Origin: Falsibacillus albus
Lineage (GTDB): Bacteria; Bacillota; Bacilli; Bacillales; DSM-25281
Assembly: GCF_003668575.1 (NCBI RefSeq)
Contig: NZ_RCVZ01000001.1
Location: forward strand, 1 to 64,000
Direction: 5' to 3'
Length of the DNA: 64,000 nt
Part shown: piece by piece, positions 1 through 7,841 of the stretch
Layout: each line of letters begins with the position of its first letter
How positions within the stretch are numbered: the stretch's first letter is position 1
The notes under the pieces: model-generated
Told to the model about the DNA's origin: nothing
Databases searched by the model: none
What the model saw: the letters and a program-made list of their open reading frames with translations, nothing else
Program-made: the position numbers and the translations under genes

Positions 1-62
1 AGTGGTAGAACACCACCTTGCCAAGGTGGGGGTCGCGGGTTCGAATCCCGTCTTCCGCTCCA
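1..62 (+). tRNA. tRNA-Gly(GCC), 5' end cut by window
   Basis: The window opens inside this tRNA, with about 14 bases of the 5' end missing. The anticodon stem-loop (ccacc-ttgccaa-ggtgg) gives anticodon GCC. The T arm and 3' acceptor strand are present, with an encoded CCA at 60-62. It is the first visible member of a cluster in the order of B. subtilis trnB. Confidence 0.93.
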
Positions 63-70
63 AGCCTATT

Positions 71-159
71 GCCGGGGTGGCGGAACTGGCAGACGCACAG
101 GACTTAAAATCCTGCGGTAGGTGACTACCGTACCGGTTCGATTCCGGTCCTCGGCACCA
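71..159 (+). tRNA. tRNA-Leu(TAA)
   Basis: Class II tRNA with a long variable arm. The anticodon loop cttaaaa gives TAA. The acceptor strands starting gccgggg and ending before CCA pair, and CCA is encoded. It lies 8 nt after tRNA-Gly. Confidence 0.96.
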
Positions 160-176
160 TGTGTGCTTTATATCTT

Positions 177-253
<77 letters not shown>

Positions 254-262
254 TACATATAA

Positions 263-339
263 CGGGAAGTAGCTCAGCTTGGTAGAGCACTTGGTTTGGG
301 ACCAAGGGGTCGCAGGTTCGAATCCTGTCTTCCCGACCA
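263..339 (+). tRNA. tRNA-Pro(TGG)
   Basis: Cloverleaf with acceptor cgggaag and its complement. The anticodon loop tttggga gives TGG, and CCA is encoded. Confidence 0.96.
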
Positions 340-353
340 CTTTAAACCTAAAT

Positions 354-429
354 GGGGCCTTAGCTCAGCTGGGAGAGCGCCTGCTTTGCACGCAGGAGGT
401 CAGCGGTTCGATCCCGCTAGGCTCCACCA
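354..429 (+). tRNA. tRNA-Ala(TGC)
   Basis: A 76-nt cloverleaf with anticodon loop tttgcac (TGC) and encoded CCA. Confidence 0.96.
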
Positions 430-442
430 TTAAATTTATATC

Positions 443-519
443 GGCGGCGTAGCTCAGCTGGCTAGAGCGTACGGTTCATACCCGTGAGGTCGGGGGTTCG
501 ATCCCCTCTGCCGCCACCA
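443..519 (+). tRNA. tRNA-Met(CAT), elongator
   Basis: Cloverleaf with acceptor ggcggcg and anticodon loop ttcatac (CAT), with CCA encoded. Its place between Ala and the next CAT tRNA matches the elongator Met of trnB. It lacks the initiator features (C1-A72 mismatch, GGG/CCC anticodon stem). Confidence 0.93.
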
Positions 520-523
520 ATAA

Positions 524-600
524 GGACCTTTAGCTCAGTTGGTTAGAGCAGACGGCTCATAACCGTCCGGTCGTAGGTTCGAGTCCTACAAGGTCCACCA
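524..600 (+). tRNA. tRNA-Ile2(CAT, lysidine-modified)
   Basis: Cloverleaf with acceptor ggacctt/aaggtcc and anticodon CAT. The sequence and its position between elongator Met and Ser match the minor Ile tRNA of the trnB order, whose C34 is converted to lysidine by TilS. The Ile identity is inferred from resemblance and order; by anticodon alone it would be called Met. Confidence 0.85.
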
Positions 601-614
601 TTCTCAATATTTGT

Positions 615-707
615 GGAGGAATACCCAAGTCTGGCTGAAGGGATCGGTCTTGAAAACCGACAGGCGGGTTAAACCGCGCGGGGGTTCGAATCCCTCTTCC
701 TCCGCCA
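615..707 (+). tRNA. tRNA-Ser(TGA)
   Basis: Class II tRNA, 93 nt, with a long variable arm. The anticodon loop cttgaaa gives TGA. The acceptor ggaggaa pairs with ttcctcc, and CCA is encoded. Confidence 0.96.
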
Positions 708-719
708 TAAATATTTCAT

Positions 720-945
<226 letters not shown>

Positions 946-1037
946 ATTTCAATGATTGCTAATATGCTATCGCAGAATATTGAAACTTCTTTGCTAAAGC
1001 AGTTAAGAAATGTTATTTTGCTAAAGCAAAAAATAAT

Positions 1038-1114
1038 GGTCTGGTAGTTCAGTTGGTTAGAATGCCTGCCTGTCACGCAGGAGGTCGCGGGTTCGAGTCC
1101 CGTCCAGACCGCCA
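1038..1114 (+). tRNA. tRNA-Asp(GTC)
   Basis: Acceptor ggtctgg/ccagacc, anticodon loop ctgtcac (GTC) and encoded CCA. Confidence 0.96.
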
Positions 1115-1275
1115 CTTTTAAATGATACATTTATACAGAATGAAAGGTTTAGGATAGGCAAGAAGTTCGAGGAAGCGAACGAACGAAAGCCGGAACGTGC
1201 TAAACGCACGTGAGGACTTGAGTGAGTGAAGCTGACAAAGAAATTCGCCGCCTAGCGTAAACCGTAAACTATTAT
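1115..1275. other. long spacer inside the tRNA cluster
   Basis: This 161-bp spacer lies between the Asp and Phe tRNAs, whereas most neighbours are 2-20 bp apart. It holds a dyad (cgtgctaaacgcacg, around 1196-1210) and a purine-rich stretch with no ORF of note. It could be a degenerate dispersed repeat. I assign no function. Confidence 0.4.
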
Positions 1276-1351
1276 GGCTCGGTAGCTCAGTCGGTAGAGC
1301 AATGGACTGAAAATCCATGTGTCGGCGGTTCGATTCCGTCCCGAGCCACCA
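1276..1351 (+). tRNA. tRNA-Phe(GAA)
   Basis: Acceptor ggctcgg/ccgagcc, anticodon loop ctgaaaa (GAA), 76 nt, encoded CCA. Confidence 0.96.
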
Positions 1352-1387
1352 TTATAAAGCCGCAACATTCTATTTTCTTTCAACTAT

Positions 1388-1464
1388 GGCGGCTGTGGCG
1401 AAGTGGTTAACGCATCGGATTGTGGCTCCGACACTCGTGGGTTCGATTCCCATCAGTCGCCCCA
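1388..1464 (+). tRNA. tRNA-His(GTG)
   Basis: Acceptor gcggctg with an extra G-1 at 1388 opposite C73 (1461), the histidine identity pair. Anticodon loop ttgtggc gives GTG; CCA is encoded. Confidence 0.96.
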
Positions 1465-1469
1465 TAGAT

Positions 1470-1543
1470 GCGGGTGTAGTTTAGTGGTAAAACCTCAGCC
1501 TTCCAAGCTGATGATGAGGGTTCGATTCCCTTCACCCGCTCCA
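1470..1543 (+). tRNA. tRNA-Gly(TCC)
   Basis: A 74-nt cloverleaf with acceptor gcgggtg/cacccgc, anticodon loop cttccaa (TCC) and encoded CCA. Confidence 0.96.
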
Positions 1544-1611
1544 ATATATTTAAAAATAGGTTTAAGGTTGCTGTAAGACAGTCATCGTAAACCATATTAC
1601 TGTTTTTTTTG

Positions 1612-1688
<77 letters not shown>

Positions 1689-1689
1689 T

Positions 1690-1764
1690 TCCGCAGTAGC
1701 TCAGTGGTAGAGCTATCGGCTGTTAACCGATCGGTCGCAGGTTCGAATCCTGCCTGCGGAGCCA
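1690..1764 (+). tRNA. tRNA-Asn(GTT)
   Basis: A 75-nt cloverleaf with acceptor tccgcag/ctgcgga, anticodon loop ctgttaa (GTT) and encoded CCA. Confidence 0.96.
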
Positions 1765-1776
1765 TTTTTATGATAT

Positions 1777-1867
1777 GGGGAAGTACTCAAGTGGCTGAAG
1801 AGGCGCCCCTGCTAAGGGTGTAGGTCGCGTAAGCGGCGCGAGGGTTCAAATCCCTCCTTCTCCGCCA
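1777..1867 (+). tRNA. tRNA-Ser(GCT)
   Basis: Class II tRNA with a long variable arm. Acceptor ggggaag pairs with cttctcc, the anticodon loop ctgctaa gives GCT, and CCA is encoded. Confidence 0.95.
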
Positions 1868-1875
1868 TACATAAC

Positions 1876-1947
1876 GGCCCGTTGGTCAAGCGGTTAAGAC
1901 ACCGCCCTTTCACGGCGGTAACACGGGTTCGAATCCCGTACGGGTCA
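1876..1947 (+). tRNA. tRNA-Glu(TTC), last gene of the cluster
   Basis: Acceptor ggcccgt/acgggtc, anticodon loop ctttcac (TTC). The discriminator A1947 is followed by TCG, so CCA is not encoded. It is followed directly by the cluster terminator. Confidence 0.94.
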
Positions 1948-1950
1948 TCG

Positions 1951-1980
1951 AAAAGACTATCAATTGATAGTCTTTTTTTA
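1951..1980 (+). terminator. terminator of the tRNA cluster
   Basis: A dyad of about 11 bp (aagactatcaattgatagtctt) is followed by a run of T, 3 nt after tRNA-Glu. Confidence 0.9.
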
Positions 1981-2017
1981 TTTTGCAGCATCACTTTTCT
2001 GATAGCTCACCATTGCA

Positions 2018-2054
2018 AAGCTCCGGAGTCTCGCACCTTTCCCTTCAATCAACA
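2018..2054. repeat. family A repeat, 3' end only (copy A1)
   Basis: It carries the family A 3' terminus (ctccggagtctcgcacc then a pyrimidine stretch and tcaatcaaca). The same end closes the copy near 40.9 kb, and a shorter part of it closes the copy near 58.1 kb. The rest of the element is missing here. Confidence 0.75.
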
Positions 2055-2154
2055 AGGATGAATGATTTACAAGATATCCTTTTAAAATCAACAATCTTTC
2101 CCAAAACAGATTATAAAAAAAGTTTCGACAATTACTTACTTTTCATCAATATTT

Positions 2155-2168
2155 TGAAAACGTTTACC
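2155..2168 (+). promoter_or_regulatory. cre (CcpA operator) upstream of glgB
   Basis: TGAAAACGTTTACC matches 13 of 14 positions of the Bacillus cre consensus TGAAARCGYTTWCA. Its centre lies about 62 bp upstream of the expected start of the promoter at 2188-2216. CcpA sites at about -60 in ackA and pta activate transcription, so activation of glycogen synthesis under carbon excess is a reasonable inference. Confidence 0.65.
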
Positions 2169-2187
2169 TTAGAAATTCGACTAAAAA

Positions 2188-2216
2188 TTGAAAAAAATTG
2201 TATCTATTTGTATTAA
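2188..2216 (+). promoter_or_regulatory. probable SigA promoter of the glg operon
   Basis: TTGAAA, a 17-bp spacer and TATTAA. This predicts a leader of about 90 nt before glgB. A sporulation sigma factor promoter elsewhere in the region cannot be excluded. Confidence 0.45.
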
Positions 2217-2310
2217 AATGTCGTAATATTTAGATTATTATTTACAGGATTTTCTCTTCTATAGCCGAAAAAAGTATAAAGAGACAATATATTAATGAAG
2301 GTGAGATGAC

Positions 2311-4272
2311 ATGCAAGTATTACAACCAACAGAATTTGAGTTTCACCTCTTTCACGAGGGAAGGCTATTTCAGGCTTATCAATTATTTGGTGCACATCTT
2401 TATCAAGTTGGCCACTCGGCATATACACGTTTTTGTGTATGGGCACCAAATGCGTTAAATGTCGAATTGGTAGGGAGTTTCAATGATTGGGATGGGCAAC
2501 AGCATCAGATGGAACGTGTGAATTCAGAAATTTGGTGCATAGTCGTGCCGAGAAATCTAGCCGGGCATTTGTACAAGTATAAGATCTACACTGAACATGG
2601 TCCTACAATCTTTAAAACAGATCCTTTTTCTTTCTATTCAGAAGTAAGGCCCAATAGTGCGGGCATCATCTATAACATTAATGACTATCAATGGAATGAT
2701 CAGCAGTGGATGAAGAATAGAAAAAGAAAGGAACATATTCATTCTCCGATTTCCATTTACGAGGTGCATCTTGGTTCCTGGAAAAGGACCAAAAACGATC
2801 GATTCCTAAATTACGTCGAACTGGCTGATGAATTGATCCCATATGTAAAAGAACAGGGATTTACGCACATTGAACTTCTTCCAGTCGTTGAACATCCATT
2901 TGATGGGTCTTGGGGATATCAGGGTACTGGCTACTATGCACCGACTAGCAGATACGGAACCCCATACGACTTCATGAGTTTTGTCGATCGCTGTCATGAG
3001 CATGGCATAGGGGTCATCCTTGACTGGGTGCCAGGTCATTTTTGCAAAGATGAACATGGTCTATTTCGGTTTGATGGTTCATATCTTTTTGAATATGCCC
3101 ATTTGCCGGAACGAGAAAATGATGTTTGGGGAACGGCAAATTTTGACCTTGGCAAAAAAGAAGTTCATAGTTTCCTCATTTCCAATCTCCATTATTGGCT
3201 TGAATATTACCATATTGACGGATTCAGGGTGGATGCCGTAGCGAATATCATCTATTGGCCAAATTCGGATAAGGGGCAATTAAATGAATTTGGCATTGGT
3301 TTCCTTAAAAAAATGAATGAATTTGTCCATGATTATGACAGCAGTGTCCTGATGGTTGCCGAAGATTCCACTGACTACCCACAAGTGACCACACCCGTCA
3401 AGAATGGGGGGCTTGGCTTTAGCTATAAGTGGAACATGGGATGGATGAATGACATTTTAAAATATATGGAAACGCATCCTGAGCAACGCTCTGATTTCCA
3501 TTCACTTGTGACTTTTTCATTGGTATATGCTTTCACAGAAAGGTTTATCCTGCCATTCTCACATGACGAAGTGGTGCATGGAAAGAAGTCGCTCCTGGAT
3601 AAAATGCCGGGTCACTACGATGATAAATTTTCCCAGCTTCGATTGTTATATGGCTATATGATGGCGCACCCTGGCAAGAAACTATTATTCATGGGCGGGG
3701 AACTGGCATCATTCACTGAATGGAGCGAGGCAAGAGAACTTGATTGGAACCTATTGGATTTTGAGAAGCATCTGAAGCTTCATGCATACCTCAAAAAACT
3801 CCTGCATTTATATAAGAAAACCAAACCATTCTATATCCAGGATTATCACAATGAGAGTTTTGATTGGATAGATGTCCATAATCATGGGCAGCGAATTTTT
3901 TCATTTATTCGAAAAGGCAAGAATCCTCATGATTTTGTCATTATTTTATGTAATTTTAGCCCGAATGCCTACTACACATATAAGGTCGGCGTTCTTCCTG
4001 GAGATGCCTATAAGGAAATCCTGAATAGTGATGATGAGCAATATGGGGGATTGGGCAGGATCAATAAAGGAAAGCTTGACGTTAACGAAGGTGTTTATCA
4101 TGGCAAACCATGCTATGTAGAAATAACTGTCCCACCATTTTCTGTACTCTATCTTCAACCAGTAAAACAACGAAAGGAGCGTATTAGTAATGGTCAAAGT
4201 CAATTGCGTAGCAATGCTGCTAGCGGGAGGGAAAGGAAGTCGGTTAAACTCACTAACACAAAACCTCGCTAA
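2311..4272 (+). CDS. glgB: 1,4-alpha-glucan branching enzyme GlgB
   Basis: Cytoplasmic GH13 enzyme that cuts alpha-1,4 glucan and re-attaches the piece as an alpha-1,6 branch of glycogen. An N-terminal CBM48-like region (about residues 20-110) precedes the catalytic barrel. Visible catalytic residues are D308 in GFRVDA, E351 in MVAED and D419 in FSHDE. The length of 653 aa is slightly more than the B. subtilis enzyme. The start has the SD gaaggtgag. First gene of the glg operon. The last 27 or so codons are read in another frame as the start of glgC, so the C-terminal tail is unusual and probably not conserved. Confidence 0.97.
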   Translation: MQVLQPTEFEFHLFHEGRLFQAYQLFGAHLYQVGHSAYTRFCVWAPNALNVELVGSFNDWDGQQHQMERVNSEIWCIVVPRNLAGHLYKYKIYTEHGPTIFKTDPFSFYSEVRPNSAGIIYNINDYQWNDQQWMKNRKRKEHIHSPISIYEVHLGSWKRTKNDRFLNYVELADELIPYVKEQGFTHIELLPVVEHPFDGSWGYQGTGYYAPTSRYGTPYDFMSFVDRCHEHGIGVILDWVPGHFCKDEHGLFRFDGSYLFEYAHLPERENDVWGTANFDLGKKEVHSFLISNLHYWLEYYHIDGFRVDAVANIIYWPNSDKGQLNEFGIGFLKKMNEFVHDYDSSVLMVAEDSTDYPQVTTPVKNGGLGFSYKWNMGWMNDILKYMETHPEQRSDFHSLVTFSLVYAFTERFILPFSHDEVVHGKKSLLDKMPGHYDDKFSQLRLLYGYMMAHPGKKLLFMGGELASFTEWSEARELDWNLLDFEKHLKLHAYLKKLLHLYKKTKPFYIQDYHNESFDWIDVHNHGQRIFSFIRKGKNPHDFVIILCNFSPNAYYTYKVGVLPGDAYKEILNSDDEQYGGLGRINKGKLDVNEGVYHGKPCYVEITVPPFSVLYLQPVKQRKERISNGQSQLRSNAASGRERKSVKLTNTKPR

Positions 4273-5338
4273 ACCAGCAGTCCCTTTTGGAGGGAAATAT
4301 CGAATCATCGATTTCACCTTGAGCAACTGTACAAATTCAGGCATTGAAAACGTCGGGGTCCTGACACAATATCAGCCTCTTCTCCTGCATTCCTATATTG
4401 GAATAGGAAGTGCATGGGATCTTGATCGAAAAAGCGGGGGAGTGACAGTACTGCCCCCTTATACGGAGTCCTCACAGGTCCGTTGGTATTCTGGTACGGC
4501 TAGTGCCATTTATCAAAATTTCAATTACTTGGAACAATTCGATCCGGAGTACGTCTTAATTTTATCTGGTGACCATATTTATAAAATGGATTATTCCGAG
4601 ATGTTGGATTACCATATAAGCCGCAATGCAGATACGACCATTTCGGTCATAGAAGTTCCTTGGGATGAAGCTAATCGCTTCGGGATCATGAATACGAATG
4701 AAAATATGGAGATCATCGAATTTCAGGAAAAGCCGGAATTCCCTAAAAATAACTTGGCGTCAATGGGGATATACATTTTCAAATGGTCTGTTTTAAAAGA
4801 TTATCTTGAAAGGGATAATGAGAATCCTGATTCTTCCCATGATTTTGGGAAGGATATAATCCCATTGCTGCTGCAGGAAAAGAAAAAACTCATTGCATAT
4901 CCATTCTCAGGCTATTGGAAGGATGTTGGGACAGTAAGCAGTTTATGGGAAGCCAATATGGATCTGCTCAAAGAAGATTGTGAATTAAATTTATTTGATT
5001 ACGATTGGAGAATTTATTCTGTCAATCCGAACCAGCCGCCGCAGTTCATCAGTGAAACTGCAGTCGTGGCAGAATCGCTCATTAATGAGGGCTGTGTTAT
5101 TGAAGGCGAGGTAAGGGAATCCGTTTTGTTCCAGGGAGCACATATCGGAGCTGATTCGAAAATTGTAAAATCGGTGATCATGCCGGATGCTGTCATCGGT
5201 AAAGATGTTTATATTGAACGTGCCATCGTATCACCTTCAGTCAGGATTCCTGATGGTACCCACATTTATCCGGATGATGATTCTAATGAGGTCATCCTTG
5301 TGACGGAAGACTATCTGCAATGGAAAAAAGCCCAATAA
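4190..5338 (+). CDS. glgC: glucose-1-phosphate adenylyltransferase GlgC
   Basis: Makes ADP-glucose from glucose 1-phosphate and ATP, the committed step of bacterial glycogen synthesis. The nucleotidyltransferase loop GGKGSRL lies at residues 13-19. The Rossmann-like domain is followed by C-terminal left-handed beta-helix hexapeptides (from about residue 290). At 382 aa it matches the family. The start is supported by aaaggag 7 nt upstream and by the conserved N-terminus. It overlaps glgB by 83 nt and works as the GlgC/GlgD heteromer found in Bacillus. Confidence 0.97.
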   Translation: MVKVNCVAMLLAGGKGSRLNSLTQNLAKPAVPFGGKYRIIDFTLSNCTNSGIENVGVLTQYQPLLLHSYIGIGSAWDLDRKSGGVTVLPPYTESSQVRWYSGTASAIYQNFNYLEQFDPEYVLILSGDHIYKMDYSEMLDYHISRNADTTISVIEVPWDEANRFGIMNTNENMEIIEFQEKPEFPKNNLASMGIYIFKWSVLKDYLERDNENPDSSHDFGKDIIPLLLQEKKKLIAYPFSGYWKDVGTVSSLWEANMDLLKEDCELNLFDYDWRIYSVNPNQPPQFISETAVVAESLINEGCVIEGEVRESVLFQGAHIGADSKIVKSVIMPDAVIGKDVYIERAIVSPSVRIPDGTHIYPDDDSNEVILVTEDYLQWKKAQ

Positions 5339-5364
5339 TCATAAATAAAACAGGAGGGATTATA

Positions 5365-6393
5365 GTGAATAAATCTATTTTAGGTGTGATCGACGCGACA
5401 ACGAGCAATGTATCACTGGAACCTCTTCTCACTCATCGTTCATTGGCTGCCGTTCCATTTGGCGGAAGGTACCGTTTGATCGATTTCATATTATCGAATA
5501 TGGTGAATTCTGGTATTCACAGTGTAGCGATTTTTCCTAAATATCAATATCGTTCATTGATGGACCATCTTGGTTCAGGAAAGAATTGGGATTTGAATCG
5601 CAAGCGAGATGGCCTCTTCTTTTTCCCTTCTCCCAGCTTTGAAGCCGAACTCAGCGGGATTGGGGCATTCAATCATTTTTCGCATCACATTGACTATTTT
5701 GAAAGAAGCAAGCAGGAGTATGCAGTGATCAGCAATTGCTTTACGGTGAATACAATGAATTTCCAGCCTGCACTAGAGAAGCACATTCAACTTGGCAGCG
5801 ATATTACCGAACTCCGCCATCATGCCAAATCCTTGCAGATGTATATTTTGAAAACTTCCCTGCTCATCGACTTGATCAAAACTAGGAAGCGAACTGATTT
5901 TACATGTATGAGAGATGTGGTTGAAAGCTCCACTCATAATTATAAAATTTCACGCTATGAAGTTCCCGGATTTGCCAAAATGATTGATTCGATAGAATGC
6001 TATTACGATATGAGTCTTTCACTCCTAGATCCATCCACATGGAAAGAACTATTTATGAAAGATTATCCTATTTATACAAAAGTGAAAGATGAACCGCCTA
6101 CCCGTTATTCAAATGGGGCAGTGGTGAAGAATTCAATGGTGGCAAACGGGTGTGTGATCGAGGGGCACGTGGAGAACAGCATCATTTTCAGAGGGGTCAA
6201 AATCGGGAAAGGGGCTGTTATCAAAAATAGCATCATTATGCAGAAAAGCACGATCGGTTCCAATTGTTCATTGGACGCAGTGATTTTGGATAAGGATGTA
6301 AAAGTAGAAAGTGGAGTTTCTCTGATAGGAAAGCATGATCATCCGTTAGTCCTTCAGAAGGGTTCTACACAAGGAGCGTTGATGAGTTCGTGA
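5365..6393 (+). CDS. glgD: GlgD, non-catalytic subunit of ADP-glucose pyrophosphorylase
   Basis: GlgC paralogue. The N-terminal motif reads LTHRSLAAVPFGGRYRLID and lacks the GGxGxRL catalytic loop, so it is expected to act as a regulatory partner of GlgC. The C-terminus has hexapeptide repeats. I chose GTG at 5365 because aggaggg lies 7 nt upstream and the protein then begins like GlgD (NKSILGVIDATT). The in-frame ATG at 5320 lies inside glgC without an SD. 342 aa. Its stop overlaps the glgA start by 4 nt. Confidence 0.95.
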   Translation: MNKSILGVIDATTSNVSLEPLLTHRSLAAVPFGGRYRLIDFILSNMVNSGIHSVAIFPKYQYRSLMDHLGSGKNWDLNRKRDGLFFFPSPSFEAELSGIGAFNHFSHHIDYFERSKQEYAVISNCFTVNTMNFQPALEKHIQLGSDITELRHHAKSLQMYILKTSLLIDLIKTRKRTDFTCMRDVVESSTHNYKISRYEVPGFAKMIDSIECYYDMSLSLLDPSTWKELFMKDYPIYTKVKDEPPTRYSNGAVVKNSMVANGCVIEGHVENSIIFRGVKIGKGAVIKNSIIMQKSTIGSNCSLDAVILDKDVKVESGVSLIGKHDHPLVLQKGSTQGALMSS

Positions 6394-7841
6394 AAATATT
6401 ATTTGTCGTTTCTGAATGTGTCCCCTTTGCCAAATCAGGCGGATTGGCAGATGTTGCAGGTGCCCTGCCTAAAGAACTAAAGAGACTGGGGACAGATGTA
6501 AGGGTCATATTGCCAAAGTATGGAACAATCTCTGAACATTATAAACAGGAAATGGCCAAGGTGGCAGAATTCATTGTTCCCGTCGGCTGGAGGCAGCAAT
6601 ATTGTGGAATCGAAATGTTGAAATTAGATGGAGTCACTTATTATTTCGTGGATAATGAATATTATTTTTATCGGGATGGAATGTACGGGTTCTATGATGA
6701 TGGTGAACGTTTCTCTTATTTCACCAGAGCGGTCCTTGATGCCATAGCCCACCTTTCATTTTATCCGGACGTCATTCACTGCCATGATTGGCATACCGGT
6801 ATGGTCCCTCTCATGCTTCGTTTCGAGCACCAAAAAAGAAGGGGATATGAATTTATTAAAACAGTTTTCACCATTCATAATCTACAGTTTCAAGGCATCT
6901 TTCCAAAGCAGGTCTTATCGGATTTATTAAACCTTGATGACCGTTGTTTCCAACCGCATTTAGCAGAGTTTTATGGAAACATAAATTTTATGAAAGCTGG
7001 ATTGGTCGCCTCCGATTTTCTTACGACCGTCAGCCCCACATATTGCAGCGAGATTTTAACCCCTTATTACGGAGAAAAACTTGATGGAGTGTTGACAAAA
7101 CGTATAGAGTCCTTTAGAGGTATCCTTAACGGCATCGATGAACATATTTATAATCCAAGACATGATCCAACCATTGATCAGCAATATGATTTTCGCTCCA
7201 TCGGAAAAAAAATAATAAACAAAACGGATATCCAGCAGCAGTTGGGGTTTGAAACTCGGCCGGATGTCCCTCTTATGATCATGATATCCAGGCTGACAAA
7301 ACAAAAAGGGATTGACTTAATTAAAGGTGTCTTTCATGAAATGATGGAATCGGATATTCAATTGATCATTTTAGGTACCGGAGATGCTGAATACGAGCAT
7401 TTCTTTGGTGAAATGGCTCAATCCTACCCGCAAAAGGTCCGAACGATCATCGGTTTTGATGAAGGATTGGCTCATCGCCTTTATGCCGCTGCGGATCTAT
7501 TTTTGATGCCTTCACAATTCGAGCCTTGTGGTTTGGGGCAGCTTATTGCCATGAAGTATGGTGCAATTCCCATTGTCCGTGAAACGGGAGGATTGAATGA
7601 CACTGTGCAAGCCTTCAATGAATATACAGGGGAAGGAAATGGGTTCAGCTTTGCAAATTTCAATGCGCATGACATGCTGTATACGTATCGGAGGGCGATT
7701 TATTTTTATCATGAAAAAGAGACTTGGGAGAAAATTGTCCAAAATGCCATGAAACAGGATTACAGCTGGGCTCAATCCGCGTTTAAATACAATGATCTTT
7801 ATGCAGATTTGGTCATCAGGAGTGAAAGCCATGTTTTCTAA
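6390..7841 (+). CDS. glgA: glycogen synthase GlgA
   Basis: GT5 ADP-glucose:glucan alpha-1,4 glucosyltransferase that elongates glycogen. K15 in AKSGGLADV and E378 in EPCGLGQ are the nucleotide-sugar binding residues. 483 aa, normal length. The GTG start forms GTGA with the glgD stop, which indicates translational coupling; an aaggag lies upstream. The 3' end overlaps glgP by 11 nt. Confidence 0.97.
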   Translation: MKILFVVSECVPFAKSGGLADVAGALPKELKRLGTDVRVILPKYGTISEHYKQEMAKVAEFIVPVGWRQQYCGIEMLKLDGVTYYFVDNEYYFYRDGMYGFYDDGERFSYFTRAVLDAIAHLSFYPDVIHCHDWHTGMVPLMLRFEHQKRRGYEFIKTVFTIHNLQFQGIFPKQVLSDLLNLDDRCFQPHLAEFYGNINFMKAGLVASDFLTTVSPTYCSEILTPYYGEKLDGVLTKRIESFRGILNGIDEHIYNPRHDPTIDQQYDFRSIGKKIINKTDIQQQLGFETRPDVPLMIMISRLTKQKGIDLIKGVFHEMMESDIQLIILGTGDAEYEHFFGEMAQSYPQKVRTIIGFDEGLAHRLYAAADLFLMPSQFEPCGLGQLIAMKYGAIPIVRETGGLNDTVQAFNEYTGEGNGFSFANFNAHDMLYTYRRAIYFYHEKETWEKIVQNAMKQDYSWAQSAFKYNDLYADLVIRSESHVF

